A DNA stretch of 64,000 nucleotides from contig CAVXNX010000009.1 of assembly GCA_963763215.1 (NCBI GenBank), positions 62,001 through 126,000 on the forward strand, given 5' to 3'. Positions 28,416-38,108 of the stretch are shown one piece after another. Numbering within the stretch: the first letter of the stretch is position 1; each line of letters starts with the position of its first letter. The DNA is from DASQZK01 sp963763215. GTDB lineage: Bacteria; Bacteroidota; Bacteroidia; Bacteroidales; GCA-2748055. Position numbers and translations under genes: made by a program. Below the pieces are notes generated by a model. It was not told where the DNA came from. It did no database searches and was given only the letters and a program-made list of their open reading frames with translations.

Positions 28416-29825
28416 TCCTTAGCCAGAAAAAAATTCTTCATAAAAAAATCACGCCAGTTCCACCACATATATCCAGGTTGATTTTCATGAGGGTAAGTCC
28501 ATCTTTCGTTCGGTTGATCCTGCATGTCTACCCTTAACAAGTAAGGTTTGCACTCCGGTCGTCCGGGCTGTTCCATGAATGGCGATGCGTCATTGTGTAC
28601 TATTCTTATCCCAGATAATATTGTATTCATTTCCCAATAGATCTTGATAATACGCACATACGTAAAACTGAGTTGTTGAAGACATCGGAGTAGGAAGCAC
28701 AAAATTATACTTATCCATTTTAGATGGATCCTGGCCTGAATAGAGCGATGCACCAAGGTTGATCTGCTGATTGTTTGCCGCCAGCTGTAACTGAATAAGG
28801 TATATGAAATTGTCAGGATTAACGGAGCTGTCATCGAATCTTTTGTAATCGACTGAAACGGAAGTTATATCACCATCGCTGTTGGTATGCACGGTTGGCT
28901 CAGCGAAAATGAGATAAATCTTGGGGCAAACTGTGACGTAGTTTATTGTATATCCGGTACCATTCACTGTCATTGTATATTCACCTTTTCTGAAGGGAGG
29001 CGAATACTGACCTTCACCAACCCTATGGAAAAATGCAAGAAAACCTCTATCCGCAGTATCATAACCCGACATCGAAATATCATTATATGGATCATCATTT
29101 GGTCCCGAAAGCACAGCAGATTCCGGATTGGCAGGAAGAAGATTTGACCCGTAGGAAAATCGCATGGCATAACTGATATTGATATTCGATGTGTCAAAAA
29201 TTTGTGGTTCCAGATTGTTTATTCCATATGTACCGGCAATAACCGTAAACGATGAACTTACACGCAGATATTTCTTTGACAGAATATCGATTACCCCGTC
29301 ATTATCGACATCGATGTTTTTAGATATGGATTCGAAATAGCCTCCGATCTCTCTGTACCATCCTATTTCTTCAGCATTAAGTCCTATTTCATTACCCAGG
29401 GGATTATTTTCAGGAATTACATTTGTACCTTCCAATGTTAAATGACTCAGATCAATGACCGTATTATCTCCCTCCTTAAGACTTACAAGCGGTAAAACAT
29501 TTAATCCACCCGCCTGAAGACTTCCGATGAAATGATTATCAGCTGTAAGGAAAGACAATGCACAGGCTGTTCCCGAAGGGGCCTGAGCAGAAAAGGAACC
29601 ATTATTGATAGTAAAAACAGAATAGCTGTTGCTATTAAAAACAAGCACCTTCCTGGCATCTGATAACGCGAATGAATTTGCCGATTTTAACGTAGTGCTT
29701 TTCATACTTGCCGATGATCCGATCATTCCCTTTATAACAATATTGGTAGTCCTTTCCGGATTTTTGTCCTTTGAACAGCCCACAATTATTATGGTGATGC
29801 AAAGCAATAGCAACAGGTTTTTCAT
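28412..29825 (-). CDS. large secreted lipoprotein, frame broken near 28600
   Basis: A lipoprotein signal (LLLLLCITIIIVGCSKDKN, lipobox Cys near 17) starts a 411-residue frame. It has Ser/Asn-rich repeats and a calcium-loop-like DVDNDGVIDILSKKYL. The frame stops after NIIWDKNSTQ near 28590. One frame over, protein-like sequence continues (HNDASPFMEQPGRPECKPY through ENQPGYMWWNWRDFFMKNFF) to 28412. That gives a product of about 470 residues. Base composition is more AT-rich than upstream genes. It resembles surface lipoproteins of Bacteroidota with unknown ligands. Confidence 0.7.
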
Positions 29826-30334
29826 TTAGTTAGTTATTAATAATTGCCTACTCTGACAAGTTTTCGGCATCGCTTAGGACATTTGAAAATAAATTAACAT
29901 ACAGGTATACGTTAGCCATTAAAAAAAGTCGCACAATTGCACTATCTATTAATTTTGAAATTAATTTGTCTATGAGGGAATTAGTCCACCTGAATACTAA
30001 ATTTTGTTTAGGGTTTATGTAGTTCATAAAAGCAGGTGTCCTGACGAAAGAGGATTTCATTGAGTTATCTTTCTCAACAACCAGAATTGATTACGATCAG
30101 AACAGAAGAAGATAAATATAATCAGTTCGGGGTATTTAATTGTCACCAAAAAATTTTACTGGTCATTGGATTATTGGAATTTTACTATCCGGATAGTTAG
30201 GTAGTCCCATCAATTCTTTTGTTAGATTCAATCCGGTTAGCCAAAGAAAAATTTTCTCTCTGTCATGGATAGTTGCACGTTTAAGTAGAACTTTTTTACC
30301 TGTCAATTCATGTTTCATGGCTAATCAATAGTTT
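29826..30334. other. AT-rich intergenic stretch
   Basis: About 509 AT-rich bases between the lipoprotein and P-type ATPase genes, both on the minus strand. Short frames exist (for example 29848-30060 on the minus strand), but none is protein-like. No repeat or RNA gene recognised. Confidence 0.4.
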
Positions 30335-32908
30335 TTACAATAATGGGTTTCTAGACTGTCGATAATATTTATATATCTCAAACCATGCTATGCTTGAAAA
30401 TCCCAAAAGAGAGCAAATTACGACCTGTAAAAAGCTGATTTTATCAAACTGGAAAAGGTTCAAAAGGAATGGTATATTCAGGATTAAAATCAAAAACAAT
30501 ATGGCCCCACCGACAACCCATTTAACCGACTTGTTAGGAGTAACAATAATTTGAAAAATAGTTGAAGTCCAGGAGCGATTGGAAAGAATTACAGCAATAT
30601 TTGATGAAATAAGGGCTACAAAAGTAAGTGCTCTGACTGTTTTTTCAGCATAGCCGAGTCTCAACCCTATAAAATAGATGAGAATTGTAACCAATAAAAT
30701 ACCTAAACCTTGTGAACAGCTTAAGAGTATTTTTTTAGCTCCGAAAAATGGTTCATCCATTTTTTTTGGTGGTCTCGACATCACATTTTTTTCCTCGCGT
30801 TCCGATTCAAAAATAATTGAACAGGACGGGTCTATAATCAATTCAAGAAATACGATATGTACCGGCCATAGAATTAAAGGAAGGTCGGCAAAGAAAACTG
30901 GAATTAGTGATAAACCTGCTATAGGTACGTGGATTGCAAAAATGTAACCTAATGCTTTTTGTAAGTTATCAAATATCCTGCGACCCATTTTTACAGCCCC
31001 AACAATAGAAGCAAAATTATCGTCCATCAAGACCAACGAAGACGCCTCCCTTGCAACATCTGTTCCTTTTTCGCCCATCGCTATCCCAATATGCGCCGAT
31101 TTGAGGGCAGGTGCATCATTAACGCCATCGCCTGTCATTGCAACTATTTCACGATTTCTTTTAAGAGCATTTATTATTTTTAACTTTTGTTCCGGAACCA
31201 CCCGGGCAAAAATATTGACATCTTTAATTCGTTCAGATAATTCCCCTTCTGTTAATTTTTCCAGTTCAGGACCGCTAATGCAAAGGTCAGGGTTTTTTAA
31301 CCCTATATCTTTTCCAATATTTATGGCAGTTACAGGATAATCACCAGTAATCATTATAACCCTAATACCTGCCTGATAACATTCTTTCACAGCATCTGGT
31401 ACGTTTTCCCTGATGGGGTCGGATAGGCCTAACAGTCCTATAAATTCAAAATTAAAATCATGCTGGTTAAGCGGAAGCGTACCGGGAACTATTTTTGCCC
31501 TGGCAACCCCTAAAACCCGTAAGCCGGAAGAAGCCATCTCTGTAACAGCGTTTTCATATTTTTTCTGAACCACTGGGTCAAGGTGACACAAATCGAAAAT
31601 TGCTTCGGGAGCTCCTTTGGTAGCAATCACTTTTTCAGTGTTATCTGTACTTGAAAAAACCCTCGACATTGCCAGCATTTCTTTTGATAATGGATATTCC
31701 TTTTCCATTATCCAGTCGGTATGGATGTGTTCTGTGTTTTCAAGAAATTGTTTACCAATTTTTATAATTGCCTTTTCCATGGGGTCGAATGGGTTTGACT
31801 GACTTGCAAGTATTCCAAACTCAATGATCGCATGAAATGGCTCAGGAAAAGGATTGTCAGGTATAATTGAATAAAACTCTTCGGTATTAAATACTTTTGT
31901 AACCGTCATTTTATTTTGGGTAAGCGTACCGGTTTTATCAGTACAAAGGACAGTAGCAGAACCGAGCGTTTCTATCGCAGCTGGTTTGCGTGTTAATACA
32001 TGCTTTTTTGATATTCTCCAAGCTCCAAGGGCAAGAAAAATTGTAAGAACAACAGGAAATTCTTCTGGCAACATGGCCATTGCAAGTGTTATACCGGCAA
32101 GAAATCCTTTAAGAATATCACCTCTTGTCAAAGAATAAATTACAATTACCAGCACACATAGCGAAATACCTACAATGGCAAGACGTTTTACCAATGTGCC
32201 CATTTCTCTTTTTAACTGGGTGGGTTCTTCTTTTACCGATTCTAATGCAGAACCTATTTTACCGATTTCAGTCTTCATTCCGGTGGCAATAACCCGAGCA
32301 ATACCATTGCCCTGTACAATCATTGAACCTGAATAAATGCATGGAATATCATCTCCACCGGGTGTAAAACTTTTATCCTTATCCTGACCTTCACGTTTTC
32401 TTACCGGAACTGACTCGCCGGTTAATAAAGATTCGTCAGCTAATAAACTAACAGATTGTAACACGAATGCATCAGCAGGAACCCTGTCACCTTCCTGAAG
32501 AATAATAATATCATCCGGAACAACTTCCCTGCCGGGGATTCTTATTGTTTCTCCATCACGAATGACAAGAGCCCTTGGACTTGCAAGATTTTTCAATGCA
32601 TCCAGCGCTTTTTCTGTCTTTTTCTCCTGGTAAAACTCAATACCCATCACAACAAAAACAAAACCCAGCAACATTAAACCTTCCTGAACATCACCCAAAA
32701 TAAGATATAATGTACCGCAGGCAACCAGCAGAAGAAACATCGGTTCTTTTACTACCCCAAACGCAATATGAAATATGCTTTTTGGTTTGGATGATGGTAA
32801 CTCATTGTAACCTTCCGACAGGAGCTTTTCTTTTGCCTGTATTTCGGTAAGTCCTTGATAATTATTATTTAAAATGTGATTCCATTTGAATAGTATAATA
32901 TTATTCAT
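30335..32908 (-). CDS. P2-type cation-transporting ATPase
   Basis: The 857-residue product has all P-type ATPase motifs: DESLLTGESVPVRKREG near residue 160, the M4 motif AMLPEEFPVVLTIFLALG (P-E-E-F-P instead of P-E-G-L-P), phosphorylation site LCTDKTGTLTQNKMTVT near 325, and hinge VAMTGDGVNDAPALKSAHIG near 600. An N-terminal cation-ATPase domain and C-terminal extra helices place it with Ca2+/Mn2+-like P2 ATPases. The PEEFP variant is seen in bacterial members whose ion is often unassigned. It lies 18 bases downstream of a MarR regulator on the same strand and is probably controlled by it. Base composition is AT-rich, suggesting transfer. Confidence 0.92.
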   Translation of the reverse strand: MNNIILFKWNHILNNNYQGLTEIQAKEKLLSEGYNELPSSKPKSIFHIAFGVVKEPMFLLLVACGTLYLILGDVQEGLMLLGFVFVVMGIEFYQEKKTEKALDALKNLASPRALVIRDGETIRIPGREVVPDDIIILQEGDRVPADAFVLQSVSLLADESLLTGESVPVRKREGQDKDKSFTPGGDDIPCIYSGSMIVQGNGIARVIATGMKTEIGKIGSALESVKEEPTQLKREMGTLVKRLAIVGISLCVLVIVIYSLTRGDILKGFLAGITLAMAMLPEEFPVVLTIFLALGAWRISKKHVLTRKPAAIETLGSATVLCTDKTGTLTQNKMTVTKVFNTEEFYSIIPDNPFPEPFHAIIEFGILASQSNPFDPMEKAIIKIGKQFLENTEHIHTDWIMEKEYPLSKEMLAMSRVFSSTDNTEKVIATKGAPEAIFDLCHLDPVVQKKYENAVTEMASSGLRVLGVARAKIVPGTLPLNQHDFNFEFIGLLGLSDPIRENVPDAVKECYQAGIRVIMITGDYPVTAINIGKDIGLKNPDLCISGPELEKLTEGELSERIKDVNIFARVVPEQKLKIINALKRNREIVAMTGDGVNDAPALKSAHIGIAMGEKGTDVAREASSLVLMDDNFASIVGAVKMGRRIFDNLQKALGYIFAIHVPIAGLSLIPVFFADLPLILWPVHIVFLELIIDPSCSIIFESEREEKNVMSRPPKKMDEPFFGAKKILLSCSQGLGILLVTILIYFIGLRLGYAEKTVRALTFVALISSNIAVILSNRSWTSTIFQIIVTPNKSVKWVVGGAILFLILILNIPFLLNLFQFDKISFLQVVICSLLGFSSIAWFEIYKYYRQSRNPLL

Positions 32909-32926
32909 CCATCATTTATGAGATAT

Positions 32927-33343
32927 TTACTTTTCAGAGAAAACTTTTTCTAATAGTTCAATTAAAAGTTCTGTTTCCTCTTTGCTGAGTTTTTTAAGAA
33001 TTGATTCTTCAATTCTCCGATGGGCATAATCATGCATCTTGTTTATCAGATTTCCTTTTTCGGTAAGGTGTAAATGTGCGCTCCGCCTGTCGGTATCTGA
33101 CTGAACTTTAAATACATAATCTTTTTCTATTAGCTTGTCGACTGAAATTTTCACTGTTGGTTTGGTCAGTTTTAAAAAAGCGGCAAGTTCAGTAATATTC
33201 GGATTGACAAGCATATTGATTGCCTCAAGATGATGCATTTGAGTAAACGTTAATTCAGAAAAATTAAACTGCTCTTTAGCAGCCTCTTCTTCCTGAACTA
33301 ACATACCGGATAGTTTTGATATCGTTTCTACAAGTTTTTCCAT
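32927..33343 (-). CDS. MarR-family transcriptional regulator
   Basis: The 138-residue winged-helix protein has FSELTFTQMHHLEAINMLV, the recognition helix region NITELAAFLKLTKPTVKISV, and the wing VQSDTDRRSAHLHLTEKG. It lacks an obvious Cys cluster for metal sensing. It precedes the P-type ATPase gene in one operon. An 18-bp palindrome directly upstream of its start is repeated before the Cys-rich secreted gene at 33.66 kb. It is likely an autorepressor that also controls ATPase and peptide expression. The inducer could be a metal ion or a small molecule. Confidence 0.9.
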   Translation of the reverse strand: MEKLVETISKLSGMLVQEEEAAKEQFNFSELTFTQMHHLEAINMLVNPNITELAAFLKLTKPTVKISVDKLIEKDYVFKVQSDTDRRSAHLHLTEKGNLINKMHDYAHRRIEESILKKLSKEETELLIELLEKVFSEK

Positions 33344-33355
33344 CTTAGTTAATAC

Positions 33356-33373
33356 AGTTAGTATTTACTAACT
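33356..33373. promoter_or_regulatory. 18-bp palindrome, MarR operator candidate 1
   Basis: AGTTAGTATTTACTAACT is a perfect palindrome of 8-bp arms around TT, starting 13 bases upstream of the marR start codon. The same arms occur at 33981-33998. Its position suits autorepression. Confidence 0.75.
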
Positions 33374-33421
33374 TAAATTATTTAGATTGCTTTTTTCTAT
33401 TTAATTGCATATTAGCGACTC

Positions 33422-33585
33422 AATTAGTGTCAGAAAGAAAACTCATGTTTTTTAGCCGTGCTTGATAAGAAAACGTCAAGAGCAAGGCTTGCGATGACTG
33501 AAAAACAGGAGTTTACTATTCGTAAATGACTGTTTTGAAGTCGAGCATAACGCAGCTATTGGCGTTTTCTTGCAAGCACTAATTA
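33422..33585. repeat. 164-bp imperfectly palindromic element, left copy
   Basis: This stretch is an exact reverse complement of 44006-44169 over all 164 bases. Its ends are AATTAGTG and CACTAATT, and the interior is itself an imperfect palindrome (GTGCTTG-x-AAGAAAACG arms near both ends). That fits a foldable mobile element such as a MITE or REP-like unit. No protein frame. It lies between the marR gene and the Cys-rich gene, inside the AT-rich segment. Confidence 0.85.
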
Positions 33586-33663
33586 ATGATTATTTCGCGC
33601 TACTACCTAACTAATTGAATAATGAGAAAGGCTAAGCAATAAACCAGAAATAAAAAAGAGTGA

Positions 33664-33969
33664 TTAGGAAATTTTTGGCGGTTGCCAAATATTTGATGTG
33701 GGATTATTATTGCTATTCCATGAATAGAAAGGAAAAAGATGAATCATAACAGAAAAACTACCTGATTTTACGTTTGCACAATTTATCAGGCTATCATCTT
33801 CATAGCAATCTGATTGAGAATAACAGTGATTTGAAAAATCAGATGAAGCGCAACATGTTTCAATTTGATTATCCGAAAAAAAATTATGAGCAAAACAGTT
33901 ATCACCCCATTGCAAGAACAAGGTGATAACCAATATCATTAAACATTTTTGTTTTAATGAATCTTTCAT
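33664..33969 (-). CDS. small Cys-rich secreted protein under the MarR-type operator
   Basis: The 101-residue product has a signal peptide (KQKCLMILVITLFLQWGDNC, cleavage near CFA|HN) and a short mature part with clustered cysteines: IETCCASSDFSNHCYSQSDC and later LINCANVK, ending SNIWQPPKIS. The CC, H-C and PP elements recall the small metal-associated Bacteroidota proteins of HYC_CC_PP type, but the match is loose. The start codon lies 12 bases from an 18-bp palindrome identical in arms to that before marR. It may bind a metal or protect against it in the periplasm. Confidence 0.55.
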   Translation of the reverse strand: MKDSLKQKCLMILVITLFLQWGDNCFAHNFFSDNQIETCCASSDFSNHCYSQSDCYEDDSLINCANVKSGSFSVMIHLFPFYSWNSNNNPTSNIWQPPKIS

Positions 33970-33980
33970 ACCACAAATAT

Positions 33981-33998
33981 AGTTAGTAAATACTAACT
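33981..33998. promoter_or_regulatory. 18-bp palindrome, MarR operator candidate 2
   Basis: AGTTAGTAAATACTAACT has 8-bp arms identical to 33356-33373, with AA in place of TT at the centre. It lies just upstream of the Cys-rich secreted gene start at 33969. Confidence 0.75.
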
Positions 33999-34083
33999 AA
34001 AGAAATTTAGAAGTGTTCTTACCTATTTTTTTGTCAAAAACTCGCCTTATTCCAGAAAGCTTTCATCCCGGTACCCCCGGATC

Positions 34084-35319
34084 TCACCGGTCAATCCGGA
34101 AGGGTGAAGTATCCAGGCTCATCTTTTCACCCGTGATCATTTCGCTTAACAATTTCCCCGTTGCCGGTGCCAGGGTGACCCCCATCATGGAGTGACCGGT
34201 GGCCACATAGACATTCTGAAAGCCAGGCGTTCTTCCGATAAACGGCATCCCGTCGAATGAACACGGCCGGTGGCCCTGCCAGATCCGCGAAATCTGTAAG
34301 CCGGATTCGGAAGGGTAGAACTGTTTGGCTGCCCGCAGGATCTGGTTAACATGGGATTTCCTGATCTTCCTGTTGCCCGAACCCAATTCCATGCCTCCTC
34401 CGAAAACAGTCATCCCTTCGCCAAGGGGAGTGACCGATACCCTGGCATCACTGAGCAGCGCCGGATAGCGGATCGGCTTCGAAGTCTGTACGCGGAAACT
34501 GTATCCTTTGCCCGGTTGAAGGTCAAGTTTGAGATTTAGTGTCTTCAATAGGACGGCACTCCGGTAACCAGCCGCAATCACAATGATGTCGGGTTTAAAA
34601 GATCCTTGTGAGGTTTCCAGACCGACCGCTGTCCTTCCTGAAGCCGTTATTGCGTATACCTCGCAATCCCGGATCACCCTTACACCGGAACCTTCCAATG
34701 CAGAAATCAGGGAATGCATTAATGCATTGGGATCCAGATGATTATCAGAAGGGTAAAATAGGCCTCCGGAAACATCCGGCTTCAGTCAGGTTCCATCCGG
34801 TGCACTTCGTCCCGGCTCAAAATCAGATACCTCCAGGCCCTCACGACGTGCCATTTCTGCTTCCTCCAGTAAGGTTTCACCTACTTTCCCCGACCGGTAC
34901 AACATCATCAGACCGTCGTCCCAGAGCGGAAAATCCAGTTCCCCCGCGGCTTTCAATTCCCCATAGAGACTTTTGCTGAACAAACTGAGATCCCTCAGGG
35001 CCGGTATCGATTCTTTGACATGTTTTGCCGTGGCTGATAGCATAAACCGGAAATACCAGCGTAGCAGCCCGGGATCTGCCGACATACGTACCGAGATGGA
35101 AGACCGGGGATTGAAAAGGTTTTTCATCGCCGAGTGCAGGGTATGGGGAGATGCGAAGGGGACGATGTGACTTGGAACGATCAGTCCTGCATTGCCGTAC
35201 GAGCAACCGTCTGTCATATCACCGCTGTCCGCAATAATGATCTCCGCCCCGCTTTCCCGGAGATACCAGGCCGTGAAAAGGCCCACCACACCGCCTCCGA
35301 TAATCATGATTCGCTTCAT
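34084..35319 (-). CDS. FAD-dependent D-amino acid (D-hydroxyproline) dehydrogenase, two frame breaks
   Basis: The product starts MKRIMIIGGGVVGLFTAWYL, the dinucleotide-binding G-G-G-x-x-G of DadA-like oxidases, and ends YVATGHSMMGVTLAPATGKL, the typical FAD-binding C-terminus. The middle crosses two one-base errors near 34800-34770: SDFEPGRSAPD, then LSRDEVHRMEPD in frame two, then PDVSGGLFYPSDNHLDPNAL in frame three. Length is about 410 residues. Context with epimerase, deaminase and aldehyde dehydrogenase makes cis-4-hydroxy-D-proline the likely substrate, giving 1-pyrroline-4-hydroxy-2-carboxylate. It is probably membrane-associated and passes electrons to quinone. Confidence 0.85.
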
Positions 35320-35500
35320 GGCCGGTTTTTATTTTGAAAACAGAAAGCCCCTGGCTGAGGAGCTCTGCGGAACTAAAACAACACTGAACCCGTCCCTTCA
35401 GGATTCATCAGTAATCTTGAATGACGTCATTCTGTACCCCTTTTCTCACTTCTCACCACTCACTTTCTCACCCTACATATCGCCTCATCACTTCTCCCTC

Positions 35501-36518
35501 CTAAATCACCTGGAATCCAAAGGCATAAGGATCATCTTCGTCGTCAATGGTTATGGTATTAAATCCGGTTATTTTAGCCCACCCCTCAATGCCGGGGATG
35601 ATGGCTGGGTATTCTCCCACTCTCGCCAGGTCTTCCACTGTCCCTGTAAACATGCTGCCAATGATGCTCTCATGCACAAAACGGTCTCCTTTCCTGAGTT
35701 TTCCCCTGGCCGTCAATTGTGCCATCCGGGCTGAAGTGCCTGTACCGCAGGGAGAACGGTCAATGGCCTTGTCGCCATAAAAAACGGCATTCCGTCCATC
35801 AGCTTCGGGGGACACCGGTTTTCCGGTCCACTGGATATGACTGACACCTGAAATATCCGCATTTTCCGGATGACGGAAGGTGAAGGTTTCATTGATGCGT
35901 TTTCGCAAGGGGCGGCTGAACGCGATCAATTCTTCAGCGCTGTAATATTCCATCCCCCTGAAATTGGGTTGGGGATCGACGATGGCATAATAATTCCCTC
36001 CATAGGCCACATCGAAAGTGAGATTGCCAAGATGCGGCGATTCAATCTGAAGATCCTGTCCGGCAAGGAACGATGCCACATTCGTAAGCTTTACTGATGA
36101 TACCTTTTTACCTTCCATCGTGTATTCCGCCCTGACCAGGCCGGCCGGGACTTCAATCAGCAATCTCTCCCGGAGTTTTGGGAGTAATCAGTCCCTCCTG
36201 GATGACAACCGTGACGGTTCCTATCGTCCCGTGTCCGCACATGGGCAGGCATCCGCTGGTTTCAACAAATAACAGGCCCATGTCGTGGGAAGGATCCGCC
36301 GGTGGAAAAATAATGCTTCCCGACATCAGGTCGTGACCCCGGGGCTCGAACATCAATCCTTTACGTATCCAGTCGTAATTCTCCATGAAATGCAGGCGAC
36401 GTTCAAACATGCTGGTTCCTCCGGGATCCGGCACGCCATCCACGATTACCCTGACGGGGTTCCCGCAGGTATGGGCATCGATGCAATGAAACGTAGAAGC
36501 ACTCATCATCATGGTCAT
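35501..36518 (-). CDS. 4-hydroxyproline 2-epimerase (proline racemase family), frame broken near 36160
   Basis: Two frames join into about 338 residues. The first has FHCIDAHTCGNPVRV and the catalytic Cys in GCLPMCGHGTIGTVTV. The second, from IEVPAGLVRAEYTMEGKKVS, has the second catalytic Cys in DRSPCGTGTSARMAQL. Both Cys are present, which fits racemase/epimerase rather than trans-3-hydroxyproline dehydratase (Thr in the second site). It interconverts trans-4-hydroxy-L-proline and cis-4-hydroxy-D-proline. The ATG at 36518 overlaps the upstream aldehyde dehydrogenase stop by 4 bases, so the genes are translationally coupled. First step of the pathway encoded by this operon. Confidence 0.9.
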
Positions 36519-38104
36519 TTAACGGGTTCCCGGGTCAGGTGACCATTCGTACGGCGCCAGATATTAAGCGGATTGGCATTCTTAAGTTCATCGGGCAGAT
36601 AATCATCCGGGGCATCCTGGAAACAGACCGGCCGAAGGAACCGTTTTATGGCATCCACCCCCACGGAGGTGAAACGTGCATCGGTGGTGGCAGGGTAGGG
36701 GCCGCCATGCTGCATGGAATATCCTACCTCGACACCCGTTGGCATACCATTGAAGATCAGTCGCCCGGCTTTGTCCTGTGCCGCCAGGATATGCTCCCGG
36801 AATTTTTTGAAATCCTCCGGGCGTTCCGTGCACTGATGCCGTCAATTGCCCCTGGAATCCCCTGATCACCTGCAGCATTTCCGACGGGTCCTGGCATTCG
36901 ACCAGGAGGGTAAGGGGACCGAAGATCTCTTCAGCCAGTTCAGGCTTTTGAATGAAATCCTTTCCGGAAACCTTTGCAATGAGCGGCCTGCCTTGCAATT
37001 TTCCGGGTTCCTTTTCCGCTTCGGCCAATTTTGTAACCACGGGGTTCCTGAACAGGGCTTCGGATTTCCGGACATAATGATGACTTATATTGGCGTGCAG
37101 CATCGTAGCCGGAAGCGTATCCCTGAACTGAGCGGCCAGACCGGATTCGAATTTTTCCAGTCCCTGATCTTTCAAACCGACCACTATGCCCGGATTCGTA
37201 CAGAATTGCCCTGCACCCAGATTCACCGAGGCCGCGACAGTGGCGGCCAGTGAGGACGGATCTTCCTGTACCTTACCCGGAAGCAGGAATACGGGATTCA
37301 CGCTGCCCATTTCAGCAAAAACAGGAATGGGAACCGGCCGTTTCTGGGCGAGTTCATATAAACTTTTGCCCCCGGCAAAGGATCCGGTGAAGGTCACTGT
37401 TTTGACACCGGGATGAAGCACCAGATCCTGTCCGACAGAAAAATCCAACGCGTTGAGTGATGAGAAAACACCATCGGGCATACCGGTTTTTTTGGCGGCA
37501 GAAATAATGGCTCCTGCGACCAGTTCATTGGTGCCGGCATGATAGGGGTGAGCCTTCACAATAACCGGATTTCCGGCTGCCAAAGCCGAAGCGGTATCTC
37601 CGCCGGCCGTTGAAAAAGCCAAAGGAAAGTTGCTGGCGGTAAAAACCACAACCGGTCCGGTGGGTTGTAACATCTTTCGGATATCGGGCCGGGCAGCCGG
37701 TTTCTGATCGGGCGGGGGCGTATCGATGGATGCCTCAACCCAGGATCCCTCATCCAGCAATGAGGCAAATAGACGCAACTGGTTCACCGTTCGTCCCCTC
37801 TCACCCGTGATTCTGCCTTCCGGTAGTCCTGATTCAAGGCACGCCCGTTCGATCAGGGAAGACCCCAGGTTCTCGATCTCACCGGCAATGGCCCTGAGAA
37901 AAACAGCACGTTGCTTCCCGCTTGTTCGTTTATAGTGCTCAAAGGCCGTAACCTGCTTTGGATACGGCATCCCGGATCTCTGCATCTGTGGCCTGCACGA
38001 ATGACTTCTGTCAATTCTTCCAGAGATACCGGGTTAAAAGTATTGAAAGTGGTCGTGCCATTTGCAGACAGATCAAACCCAATAATATTTTTTCCGTGTA
38101 TCAT
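36515..38104 (-). CDS. 2-oxoglutarate semialdehyde dehydrogenase (ALDH), two frame breaks
   Basis: Starting MIHGKNIIGFDLSANGTTTF, the protein breaks near 37980 and continues GMPYPKQVTAFEHYKRTSGK. NAD(P) fold motifs include VVVFTASNFPLAFSTAGGDT, VKTVTFTGSFAGGKSL and VPVFAEMGSVNPVFLLPG (general base Glu). The catalytic Cys is in LGAGQFCTNPGIVVG. A second break near 36830 leads to TGVEVGYSMQHGGPYPATTD and the stop at 36515. About 529 residues, with the features of the NADP-dependent 2-oxoglutarate semialdehyde dehydrogenase subgroup. It follows the DapA-like gene by 4 bases and makes 2-oxoglutarate, the last step of hydroxyproline breakdown. Confidence 0.88.
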
Positions 38105-38108
38105 ATTT

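Noticed and set aside
29848..30060. 70-codon minus-strand frame in the AT-rich gap
   Set aside because: Composition is what random AT-rich sequence gives; no start signal or homologue recognised.
33422..33585. Integron attC site
   Set aside because: No GTTRRRY/RYYYAAC core sites and no integrase. The inverted duplicate placement fits a mobile foldable element better.
35501..36518. trans-3-hydroxyproline dehydratase
   Set aside because: The second active-site residue is Cys (S-P-C-G-T-G), not Thr, so epimerase/racemase is favoured.
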